Positions 1 to 10,626 of a DNA stretch of 64,000 bases are shown piece by piece. The stretch is from Neurospora tetrasperma FGSC 2508 (Eukaryota; Ascomycota; Sordariomycetes; Sordariales; Sordariaceae). The translations under genes were made by a program, and so were the position numbers. Under the pieces are notes generated by a model, which worked only from the letters and a program-made list of their open reading frames with translations, did not search any database and was not told where the DNA came from. Positions within the stretch are counted from its first letter, which is position 1. Every line of letters begins with the position of its first letter. Where the stretch lies: contig NW_009799099.1 in assembly GCF_000213175.1 (NCBI RefSeq), positions 4,456,051-4,520,050 of the forward strand, written 5' to 3'.

Positions 1-15
1 CCCCCCCCCCCCCCC
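1..15. repeat. poly-C tract at the window edge
   Basis: Fifteen consecutive C residues open the window. The tract is cut by the window edge, so its true length is unknown. Homopolymer C runs recur in this window, for example at 7925-7942. Confidence 0.9.
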
Positions 16-1093
16 GGTTCTTGGCGCAAAATGCGTCGGGCGATGCGCGAATATCCCCGACCCGGGACCCCTGATATGCCCCAACACGTACGGCCGGCAC
101 ATCAACTCGGGCATTCTCGTCACATACTTGCACTCATTCGGGCTTGCATCCGAAGCGACCACTCATTACTGAAGAAAATATGAAGAAAAAAACAAAACCA
201 TGGCAATTTGCGCATATACCACAACCACCCACACACTCGCATACGCTCCATACATTTCACACTTTCTCATCACACATGACACAAACGACGTAACCGAATT
301 CTCCAGATGGCGAATGGCGCACGATTTAAAAGAGGGCATCCGATTTGGCGGGAGGTGGGAAAGGGGGGAAAGGGCGCAAATATCATCTTCACTTCTGGTT
401 TTTTTTCTCCGTTTAATTTCTCGACCAGGTAGTTGGAGAAAGTGTGTTTCTTTCTTTTTTCCTTTTTTTTTCTTCTTCGTTTTACTCTTTCCTTCCTTTG
501 TTTTCACAAATGTTTTATCTTCTTATTTTCTTTTGTTCGGGTTTTCACAAGGCCACCGATTTTCGTGGAGGGGTGGTTTTCTTGGAGTTTGGGGAGGGGT
601 AACAACACAGAAGGATATGCATATCCCCATCCTAAGCGGAAAGTTGGCGACTAGATATACCGGTCTTGGGCATTTGGGAGGGAGAAGCGATATCATCATC
701 AGAGTCTATCTGGCCCTGGTCTGGGCTGTTCTCAGCGAGAAGACGGCGGCAAGGGCATCAAAGGAGAGGGATGGGCTGGAAAGTGTTATGCGCAAGGACG
801 CAGCGGGAATTCTGATATGCTCATCTGGATGCGCCAACGGGTGTAGATGGCAAAGATGCTCTACCAAAGAGTGGCCATGGTGGAGACAGAGCAAGGGCGT
901 GTATTTTGGAAATCATGGAATGATTCCATTACCTAGCTTGATACCTTTTCTAGCCCAGTATTGCAGATGCTGTGAACATCAGCTTTGTCCCAAGTGTCCA
1001 AAGAGAAGCCGGTTGAGTTCAGTAGTCGAAACCCGAACTGTCCTTTGAATGAAATGTGTGTGTTTACTCTCAGTTGTTGCATGCACACCGTCT
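16..1093. other. intergenic, no supported gene
   Basis: An open frame on the plus strand spans about 280 codons from 200, but it runs through T-rich and G-rich low-complexity DNA (poly-Phe stretches). It has no splice structure and no recognisable domain. I treat the stretch as non-coding. Confidence 0.5.
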
Positions 1094-1575
1094 TATTTTA
1101 GGAGCTTAACTTGCCGCACCGTCCCTAATGTCCTCATGCACCCTATTTTGACTTCGCGCACCCTTTTCTCTCCACATGCCAACCGATGGCAGCTGACATG
1201 TAAAACTCCGCGTTTTGTATCGTAAAACCCACTTTTAAAATGTCATGTAACATCCAATCGTGTGTCAATGAAACTTGACGATTTCAATATGCGCCGCACA
1301 GTCAAGGCCACATTTCTGCACAGAAACATCGCTTTACAACCATATTTACACCCCCCAAATCGACTGCACTCATTCAGACAACCAACAGCGAAGCGCTCGT
1401 ACTTTACAATTAACTGTATTCAATTACTTTTATACCCTTATAACTAAGCGCAGTGTAATAGCCTGAAGCATCGAGAATACAGTAAGTTATACGTAAAAAC
1501 GCCTTGTAATTATGACAGCTGAAAAGGGTGCATGAGGACATTAGGGACGGTGCGGCAAGTCAAGCTCTATTTTAG
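1094..1575. mobile_element. MITE-like non-autonomous DNA transposon with 43 bp TIRs and 8 bp TSD
   Basis: The element proper is 1102-1567 (466 bp). Its ends are 43 bp inverted repeats, 1102-1144 and 1525-1567, which begin GAGCTT and agree at 42 of 43 positions; the single difference is at position 7 (A left, G right). Both ends are flanked by the same 8 bp direct repeat TATTTTAG (1094-1101 and 1568-1575), the expected target-site duplication. The interior is AT-rich and has only short frames of about 60 codons, so it encodes no transposase. Subterminal words (GCACCCTTTTC, CAGCTG-ACAT/TCAT) are loosely shared between the two halves. An 8 bp duplication is typical of hAT elements and is also seen in P and Merlin families. 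The superfamily is inference. The near-identical ends suggest a fairly young insertion. Confidence 0.85.
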
Positions 1576-2078
1576 TGTATGAGAGTTGGTGATTGGGTGG
1601 CTGACAGAACAACGGTGATCTCACCTTACTTGGTCGTGTACCGGGGGGGGATAGCAGAGCTACACCAAAAGACCACTACAGCTGAAAGTTGCGGGGTGGT
1701 GGTGAGACAACCAACAAGCCACAAGATGAGTATCTTGGACACACAGACCTTCCACAGGCACGCTGTACGACCTTCCCAAAACGAGATCTCTAGGTGGGTG
1801 GAGGTATCGTCCTAACTTTGACAACTCGTGTTCATCTCGTAAGCATCTTGGTAACCACGAACTCCACATGTCTATACGCACATACACACATCGATACCTA
1901 TGTGTACACTAAGGCCCGCGCGGTGCGGTCTACGCAGGTTACGGGCGGGTATGTACTTGCCATCTGGTCACTGATCTTCACGGGCTTCACATTTGGTAGC
2001 TACCATGAATGGCTGGCGTCTGTCACAGCGGCATATTAGTCAAATAAGCAACCAACAAGTCCGTCATTATGACTATCC

Positions 2079-2101
2079 AAAAAAAAAAAAAAAAAAAAAA
2101 A
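2079..2101. repeat. poly-A tract (A23)
   Basis: Twenty-three consecutive A residues. No polyadenylated retrocopy, target duplication or LINE/SINE body is visible upstream, so it is treated as a simple homopolymer. Confidence 0.9.
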
Positions 2102-3270
2102 CCCAAGACACCAAGGCAGGCAGCCATCATGCCTTACACTAAAAAGAAAGTTCTGCGTGACAGAACAATCTTTGACCGAGATACGTACGTTCATACATGC
2201 ACATATAGGTAGCCAAGGCGACCTGATACACAAAATGCCGGCCGCAATGCCAAGTGCTTGCATGACTGCCGCTTCCTGAAATAGATGTTGCTGCTGCAGG
2301 ACAATATACAGGCATGTCAGGCAGGTAGATTGGCAGGCAGAAAGACAGATCACCGGCATGACGGCGACGGCGGTATCGGGATGACGCGGGACAGCTAAGA
2401 CAAGCACTGTCACGTTTTGTTCTTTCAAATAAGCAATTGTGGTCTTATTTGCCGCTCTTCCTACGTCCACCACACTGCCGCATCCATCGACAATCAGCTA
2501 CAAATACGAAAGCGAAAGCGAACCCTCTACCTACAGATGGATATATCTACCTACAGGTATACAGATGTGATGAATGTGATAGACAAGACAAACCAAGACA
2601 TGATCAAGATCAAGGAACGAACATGGGCAGGGTCGTGAGAATGGTGAGACGGATCAGACGAATTGGACAGACGGGCAGGGTGGGTGAGACCGGAGCGAAG
2701 AGCGGGAGTGACCGAGCGCTCCGCGCCGCCGCCGCTGCCGCCGCCGCTGTTATGGAGCCCCATGGACCATAGTCAGCATGGTCGACCATGGTAAGGCAGG
2801 CTTGGTGATGAGTACAATAAGCAAAGATAGATGAGCATGGCTCAAAGGGCGAAATACCACGGACATAATGCACCCCCGCGCATGCCCTCGGAAGCCGTCC
2901 GTTTGGATCATGTATGTGTGGATAAATCGGTTGAATGGGCAATTCTCATTGAATGAATGCTTGTTGGGTTCAAAAAGGATTGTTGTCGTCAGCACGCTAG
3001 TACGCTATGCTATGCACATGCGCTACTGTACACATCACAGACATAACACCCCCAACCCGGCTCTTTTGACGGCTTGAATGCGATTGGCTTCCCGCCCGCG
3101 AAACGACGTTCGTCAGTCCAACAGAGATGAGCGACGACAGACCAATGAGTACGCATCCGGCTTTCGTAGTTGTTCTCGTCTGTTTGGGAAGTTTGTTAAG
3201 GGTGGCTGGTAGATAATACCGAGGACTGAATCTCAAAAGCCGAAGATGCGACACAACCGAGCCGTTAGGG

Positions 3271-3353
<83 letters not shown>

Positions 3354-3360
3354 TTTCTTT
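3271..3360. repeat. (CTTT)n tetranucleotide microsatellite
   Basis: About 20 tandem CTTT units followed by an imperfect T/C-rich tail. On the opposite strand it produces an artificial Lys-Lys-Glu-Arg open frame, which I reject as coding. Confidence 0.95.
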
Positions 3361-6300
3361 CCCTCTTCTTTTTCTCCCCTTTGAGGCAACAACATGTTAC
3401 AATCATTGCTAACAACCAGCCTTTCTCTTCGGGAACGTATAGGGCACCCATCCATAGCATCCGGTAACACTTCTCCATATTCCCGCCGCGCCATCGCACC
3501 GAGCAGCTTTCAAAGTGGAACCAAAAGGTTCCGCATGAAAGGATCGGTGCAGCATGGCGACAGGGCATCAACAAGGAAAGTGGAAAGAAGAACAAGAAGA
3601 AAAAGAAAACCTTTTGGGGCGGATTACCGAACCGACGTGATTAACAGCTAACACGTCCGGGGATTGCATTCCTTCGTTCTCGACAAGGAAAACATGACCG
3701 AAGCGCAACGCTCCCCGGAATTTGCTGACCTTTCTCATCACACACGACGTAGGACGTACATAGGATGTGGGATGATATGGGCTAGGATGCTGGACGTGAT
3801 GAGGCACCTCGTCACAAACGCTCCTACCTAGTGTACATAGGTACAGTATGTACAGATGTATGTAACAAGCCTAGCCCCCCGTTCGGGGGCCCGGAGGAGG
3901 ACCCATCTCTCAAACCCTTCCCATGCCATCATCTCACCATCACCACGTTCTACGTTGGGCGCTACATACTACATCCACGCTTGTATCCCACGTTTGCTTA
4001 CTTTTTCGCATCAGACAAGCGGTCCGATGCGGTCCGCTTTGGTGGTTTGAAGAAAATATTTTCCCCTAGGCAACTCCCTGGAAGAGACTATTTCGCTCGC
4101 CCTGTCCATACCCCCCCAATTCTCGTCGTTCTCAAGGAGTCCCGGCCGCTGCCACCACCGCCTTCACATGTCTGTGCGCCTGCGTTTGCCGGTGAAGCCA
4201 GGGTTCTCAATTACTCAAGAAGGGAAGAGCTGCGGATTTTGCGGGTCGTGAAGGACCCTTATTTCCTCTCTCTCAAATCTCAACGGTTTCGGTTTCCTGT
4301 GTCTCTCCCGCCGGCTAAAATGCAAGAGGGACAACTCTGGCAAAAGGGAGCGGTTTGGTTCCCGATCGGATGGACTTTTGTGGTTGGCAATTTGAACGTT
4401 CGACAAGTGTGCCGCCGTTCGATCAACAGTAGGAATTCCGGTTCGTGCCAGAGACGGGTTAGAGGGCCTATCTTCCATTTTGATCTTTTCCTTAGCTCTG
4501 GGGGGCTAGGCCAACGTCCAACTTATGTTCGAATCTCGATGTTTGCGGTTTCCCTGCAAGCCATCGCTCGCCAGTCTGTATATCATCGGCAGTCAATTTC
4601 ATTCACTTTGTCTCCCTCCTCTCTCTCACTAAAACTCGGTTCTGCATCACCGAAAGTACGCCGAAGCACTGCTCACATGCCCCGTTATGCTTGGATTAAG
4701 TTGGGCTGGCCGAGTAGCTAGTACATAGCTGGGTTGGGGCCGGCCCCTGTGAAATGATGGAACATGGAGGCACATCCACAACCCACCCACCTCCTTTCCG
4801 CTAGCCTCGCGAGAAACATGAATGCGGAATGAGGCCCGCTCTGCCTCTTTCTCTGCTTTTCATTAGTGCCCGGAGGAAGCCCCGGTGGAGATGAGATGGG
4901 CTTCGAAGAGGAAAAATAGACGAGGGTTCCGTTTGAAGAGAAGAAGAAAAGGGAAAATCACGCTAGGATAATGACTCTAGGCCACACCATCTCGACGGCC
5001 GACCCAGCAGTGATGAAAGACAGCTTGCGACATACACAACACTGCCGAAAAGCCAAGTCAAAGCCAAGGCGATTTGCTTGCGCGGGTTAACCCGCCAAAG
5101 GGACGGACGACACATGGGGGTGTGCAGAGTCGCAGGGTTTGACAAGACTAAACCCAGAACGTGCAAAATGTCGTGACAAAGAGACCCATAACGAGCACGA
5201 AATCGCGATGCATAACCTCAAAGTCTCGTCACCATCAGTCAGACAAAAACGGATTTTCATCGACAAGGGGCACTTATATTAAACACCCCTGACCAGAGAG
5301 TGCGCGAGTTGCTTGCCATACTATCGCAATTTGAAAGGTTTTGAAGCGAGCGAGCGAAACACAATTGCATCTCGTCTCAACATAATGGTTCCCAGACCCC
5401 TTACACCACTCACCATGTCTCGAGACAACGCTGGTATTCTCGACGGCAATCATGATGTAGATACGAACAGATTCTGTTGAGGGAGGAGAGGGGGTTGGGC
5501 TCTCCATGCGCTCGTAGGAAATTCCAGATACGCGAAAGCGTAGGTAGGTATACTAGACTACAGATGTGGGAGCCCTTGGTTAGAGCTGTTAGTCGACATT
5601 TTCTTAGTCTTCAAACTTTCCCCCCGGTTTTCGCTCCAGCCGCCCGGGACACCCAATGAGACTTCAACAGTCCAATCGTGCTACTTACTATTGGGAGTTG
5701 AGCTGATTGGCTGGGTCTTCCTCCTTTGTGCACACCAGCCGATCTCTACATGTGTACTAGTAGAGTAACCTCTTCGAACCAGACTCTTCTGGGCTTCTCT
5801 CTTCACCAGTTTTCTCCAGTTGCTTCAACGCTCTTAGTTTTACAAAATATGCGGCTGATCTTTGTCAGAGTAACAGCAACTCTGCCAGGCTGTACTGACC
5901 GCCTTGTCTAAACAACATGCATACATGACACTCGCTTGCCTACCCACTTACATGCTGATGCGCTCAATACCTACCGTCCAACATATTACCGAGATAGGTA
6001 TGTCGAGCTCCGTTTCGGCATAATGGTTTGCATAGCTGGCCCGAGTCTCCGTTTCCAAGACCTTCTCGCATCGTCTCGCATTAGTTTGGAGCACGCGGCA
6101 TTTTAGTTCGCGGCGTTGCATGGCTCTTGGTACTGCGGCTAGAGTATGTATTTTTATCCGCGGAATTTTTTTTAGTCTTTTTATTCTTCTACCTACCTCG
6201 GAATGTCTGACATTTCTAATCCTATGTATCAGACCACCGGCCCGGGAAAAGACAAACCCCTTACCATAGACAGGTGGAAATGGATATGTACATACCTAGA

Positions 6301-7924
6301 TAATCCGAAACCCTAGGAACCCTCAGGTACCTAGACGGGGTCATACTGTAGACTTGTAAAGGGCCTCCGATGAAGAGGGAAAGATCTTCTCTTCTCTTTT
6401 GCAATCTCCACGTGGCATTCCCACGTGCTCGCTCAATGTGCCTCAACTGAGCATGCCACACCTGGCGTTGACTTTGAAGGGGTCGGGTTGTAAACAGAAG
6501 AGGCAGAGTTTGTCAGCCAACACAACAAATGCATTGCAACACTTACCAGACAGAGGGGAGGCACAAACAGATTAGCCTATCACGGCAGGGTCTATTTTTA
6601 AGACCGAACAAAAGTCTTCGACATTTTTACGTTCAATGTTCTTCTCCTCAGTTTAGCCGATCGATCCCTCGGGATGGACAACGCTTCCAGGCCCCACGGC
6701 AACCGACCTTTATGGGTTGGGTTCAGAAGAATGTCAGTAGTTGTGTTCGGCTTTCCGGAATTGTCCTCCTCCTGTCGCTCTCCTCGTCTCTTCTCTCTCA
6801 GAGTCGCCGTCGAACCATCTCAGTATTCTCCAGCAAAGTGGCACTGGAAGTAGGGATCCTCTTGATCACCGAGCCCAACGGCGCCAGACTGGTCTGGGCT
6901 CGCCGGTCGCCGTCTGGCTGTGGGCTATTAGGTTTCATCGAGGGTTCCAAGATACTCCGCGTATCACGGTGTCTGGAGTTACGTTGTGGATAACTACTCC
7001 GAGATTGTCTTCTTGTCGAGTCAGTGACTGTTCGATACAAAATTTTGTATCTGATCCTTCGCTTTTATTTTAGCCGCCAGTCCACATCAATTCAACCACC
7101 AGCAGCCAAAGGGTCTGATGGAGTGATGATGGTGCGCGAAGGAAATCCGAGAATCATCCGCTGAAGGCTGGAGGGTGGTACCACTCGAACCACTCCGCGG
7201 AGTCCTCTAATCCTCACCCCCATACGTGGGCATGGGTTAAGGACAACCATCCACCACTAAGAAAGACCATGTTTGTCTCATACCCATTCCCCCGTGATCC
7301 TCACCTATCTCTCTATCATCCATCATTCGCAATCCATTCCCCATCCATCATCACCCGAGGACCGGGCCAAGGACCAATATCAGAACAAGGGTAAATTCAT
7401 CACCCCTCGTTCCCCATTCCCCATTCCCGAGAAAGAATGATAACTACCCACGCCCACGGCCCTGGTACGGTATCACACTAGCCCATATGCCTGTCTGTTC
7501 CGTTGCTTTTTTTTTTCCTCCATTCTGCCGCCTTGGTGCCGGTGGTTTCCTCAAGTATTCGGTAGTAGTTCGGTCGAAAGTTCTTTTCGATAGGCTTTAG
7601 GGCAGTTTGGAAACTGGACGTACCCAACCGGCTCTGTAGACAATGGGTAAGTAAAGTTCTATTGCTCCGAGTTGACATCCTTGTCGGGAAGTGGTGTACT
7701 TCCGTGAGAGTGTCTAGGTACCTCCCTCACTTGAGCTGCGTTTGGGATAGTGCACTGTAGTTTCCATCCTCGGCTTTTGAAGGGCCTTCGTGAGCGAGTA
7801 TTGAGATAGATAGATATATGCAATATCGGAGGTAAGTAGGTAGGGAGGAAAGAGAGTCATCTCTCGTCGGGACGTGGGGGTATACTTCGCTTCTTATTAC
7901 TACCAGGTACGACACGTTTACATA

Positions 7925-7942
7925 CCCCCCCCCCCCCCCCCT
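7925..7942. repeat. poly-C tract (C18)
   Basis: Eighteen consecutive C residues in intergenic DNA. Confidence 0.95.
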
Positions 7943-8168
7943 AGTTCCTCAGTCTCCTTGAAAGTTTCTGAGCTGCCCGGTTCTGCCAAACATTCCGGTG
8001 AGTTTCCCAAGTTCAACCGACGACTTCAGTTGTCGCTCTGCTGTCATATCTCTAGAACCCATAGCTTGAAAACTGCATAGAGATCAGATCAAGTTCCCCC
8101 AATGCCAAAGCATCAAAAATAGAAATAACTCCGAGTATGAAACATCGCACCTCCAATGATAAGGGAAA

Positions 8169-8195
8169 GGTTAAAAAAAAGAGAAAAAGAAAATT
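8169..8195 (-). terminator. Pol III T-run terminator of tRNA-Val
   Basis: Directly downstream of the tRNA, the minus strand has runs of four, five and eight T residues separated by C. This is the usual RNA polymerase III termination signal. Confidence 0.7.
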
Positions 8196-8202
8196 TGACA
8201 GA

Positions 8203-8276
8203 TGATCCGACCCAGGCTCGATCTGGGGACCTTCAGTGTGTTAGACTGACGTGATAACCAACTACACCATCGGACC
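8203..8276 (-). tRNA. tRNA-Val (anticodon AAC)
   Basis: On the minus strand the 74 nt segment folds as a full cloverleaf. The acceptor pairs GGTCCGA with TCGGATC (one G-U pair) and is followed by discriminator A. The D arm is GTG/CAC. The anticodon stem TCAGT/ACTGA encloses loop CTAACAC, giving anticodon AAC, which is normally deaminated to IAC and reads GTT/GTC/GTA valine codons. The T stem is CCCAG/CTGGG. There is no intron. Several T-runs lie just downstream (minus strand, 8170-8195), suitable as RNA polymerase III terminators. An oddity is the T-loop ATCGAGC, with A where T54 is usual. Confidence 0.93.
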
Positions 8277-9185
8277 AGTAATTATTGATGGCGTCACAAT
8301 CCAACACCTATAGAGGCAATTCAAACAATGCGCCCAGGTGCCAAACGCCACATAAAAAACGAGTTCAATGACAGTTTAACTTGGAGCTTGCTCCATTTGT
8401 GACTTTGTGAAGGTTTTGGTTCAAATAAAATCAGGGGTATCACAACCTAAGTGTTCAATAAGGCACATCCCTGTTTTGTCGAACTACGGTGCCTTCAGAG
8501 GCCAACGCTACCAAAAAAGATGGGAACAGATGTCCAAGATTTGAAGATTAAAAGACATCACACGCTTGAGTGGATAGTATCACTGTTGCTATATTTTCGC
8601 ATCATTTCACCATCTTGACCAGTGGCGTTCAAAGCTGCAACTGCGCGTCCTCGAAGTGAGCGTAACCCAAGGCCATGACAATAACTTCAACTGAACGTAG
8701 TGATCCGTCAATATAGCAACAGTGCATGAGGAAGGAAACGATCAGTCAAGGTGTTTGAAACGATGTCCACCATCTCGCTCAGTTCAGTATGTTGCACTTG
8801 CACGTCTCGGCATCGCCTGTCAACGAACTGGCGTGAAGGTGCAAAGACCGCGAGTCTCTGGGGAGACAGACAATAGAACTGCAAGTGAAGAGTACAAGGC
8901 GAATGCTGTTGAAGCCACCCCATAGCGTAGAGTGGTAATAGGTAAAGGGATACCTCCAAATATGTGAGACTGGCGCAAAATAATGCCCTGATCATCATTT
9001 CATTGACTAAGCGGAAATGTCAATGACTGGTAAGTCAACTTTGATGGACATCGAGCTTGTCTTGAATTGTGGTGATGGTGTGATCGAAGCTAGCGGATAG
9101 GGTGAATGAAAGCGACAAAGGGAAGTTCGGATAGCAAAGGGTCTTGAACATCCTTGAGATTTGCAGTCGAGTCCTACTTGTCCTT
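8277..9185. other. intergenic, contains a spaced inverted repeat
   Basis: No gene is supported. A perfect 15 bp inverted repeat (8581-8595 and 8710-8724) is the only structure noticed. Confidence 0.5.
8581..8724. repeat. 15 bp inverted repeat with 114 bp spacer
   Basis: CACTGTTGCTATATT at 8581-8595 recurs as its exact reverse complement at 8710-8724. No matching flanking direct repeat was seen, so there is no sign of transposition. Its role is unknown. Confidence 0.7.
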
Positions 9186-9479
9186 TCAATGGTTTCCTTC
9201 TTGTCGCGTGATGCCGTCTTCACAGAACTTTCCCTTCGGGTCCGTTGTCCACCAAATGACTGGTAGGTATCGGAAATCGCAACCAAACGAGCAAGATCCA
9301 GCCACGAGTCGCTTGTCGTCCTCTGTGTTAAGCTGGGGCAATCCCCTCCGCTTATTATTTGTTTTCTGATATGACCTGAATAAGGACAATAGATAGGCTC
9401 CCCCAGAGTGTCGTGTCAAAGGATCTGCATCACCGACGATACCAGCTACATAGACTATGAGAGCGAACAAAAATTTCAC
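9186..9479 (-). pseudogene. possible small secreted protein ORF lacking a normal start
   Basis: A minus-strand frame that opens with GTG at 9479 encodes a Lys residue, then a hydrophobic stretch (FLFALIVYVAGIVGDA) like a eukaryotic signal peptide. A basic middle follows, then a C-terminal block with three Cys (SCSFGC ... FCEDG) and paired Trp. The total is about 97 residues, ending at TGA. No in-frame ATG exists, because an in-frame TGA lies about 20 codons upstream of the GTG. The position of the GTG, exactly where a signal peptide would begin, suggests a lost start codon. Alternatively this could be a second exon spliced from an unseen first exon, or a chance frame. No family is recognised. 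Confidence 0.25.
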
Positions 9480-9506
9480 GACACTTGAACACTTGACCTT
9501 GCTCAA

Positions 9507-10626
9507 GAACCCGTGTTTGGTGAAAGAGTGTTCTCAAAGCCTTCTTCGTTACAGATGAAGAGGACCTCAGAAATGGACAGTCGAGTAGATCTATAGTGTA
9601 CACAATCAAGCAAATCCTCAAGCGGCAAGAACGCCTAGAAACAAACCGATGCAAACTCTGGAGAATTGAATTAGTATCACTACAAATATAGATGAAGTGT
9701 GCTTGCCACACGATATACAGAACCTTTGTCGAAGCTTGGAAACACTTCCCAGTCAGAATTCAAACAGGACTTCCTGAAATTAAGTCCGGCCTACGGCAGT
9801 ACTGATCTTATCGACTTGCATCATCGGTATGCCACAACTTGTTTCGCGTATATATATGTGATCCTGGAAATAACCCACATCGACTTAGACAGCCACTCAA
9901 GGTCCCAGGATTAAATGTTTGACCCCTTAGGGCATGGGTGTTTACAGTCTACTCGAGCAAATCGGGACGACAACACCACCATCAAATAAGCAAAAACGAC
10001 TGGAACCAACGGCAATCGTCAGAATAGACAACAGCACAGCGGGACAAAGCCAAATATGAAATGGTACGTGCGTGGTAACTCGTTCTTGATTCACTGTTGC
10101 CGCACCTTGAACGTATTGTTGAAGCTTCATCGAGCACTCGATACGTCCAAGCCAGAAACTCCGAGCTTACTCGCTCAGTACAGCCACTGATGACCGAGCC
10201 AGAGAATCCCCATCCCTCTCCAGGGTATACATAGATCATCCACGAGCCCCATACCCAGGCAATATTTTGGTTCCCCCCATGTCATAGAAAGCGTGTCAGT
10301 GTGACCTCCCTGCTTCCCTCTAAAGCCGTGAGCTCCAAGAAAGAAAATGAACCAATCATAAGGTCCGAAAAGAGAATCGAATCGCCAATCTTCAGTTCTC
10401 CAGGCCCTGCAGCACGACGTGAAAGTTGCGTGTTGCCCAGTTTCAGTAACACCGCCCCCAAATATCCAAACCAAGAGAAAAAAAGTTAAATGACAAGAAA
10501 TCTGAACTTCAGATACCAAGAAATTTGAAGAAGCGCCCTCCCAAAGCGACCAGGGGATATCGTTAGCAAAAGCAAAGAACAAATGAGAAATAAGAAAACG
10601 AGATTCCGCGTATATTTAGTCGTCAC
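9507..10626. other. intergenic, probably includes the Opy2-like 3' UTR
   Basis: AT-rich DNA downstream of the Opy2-like gene. Open frames of 60-135 codons are present but lack domains and splice signals. Confidence 0.5.

Larger units (their letters stand above)
1576..8202. other. long intergenic region with simple repeats, no supported gene
   Basis: About 6.6 kb without a gene I can support. It contains an A23 tract, a CTTT microsatellite, a C18 tract and many GGTAGGTA-type short motifs. The longest open frame is 296 codons on the plus strand (3831-4721); it is rich in Ser, Arg and Pro, has no recognisable domain, and is judged probably spurious. Confidence 0.5.

Noticed and set aside
2079-2101. 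poly-A tail of a retrocopy
   Set aside because: No gene-like body, no target duplication and no upstream retroelement sequence.
2997-3595. Lys/Glu/Arg-rich frames on the minus strand
   Set aside because: Translation of the CTTT microsatellite, not a protein.
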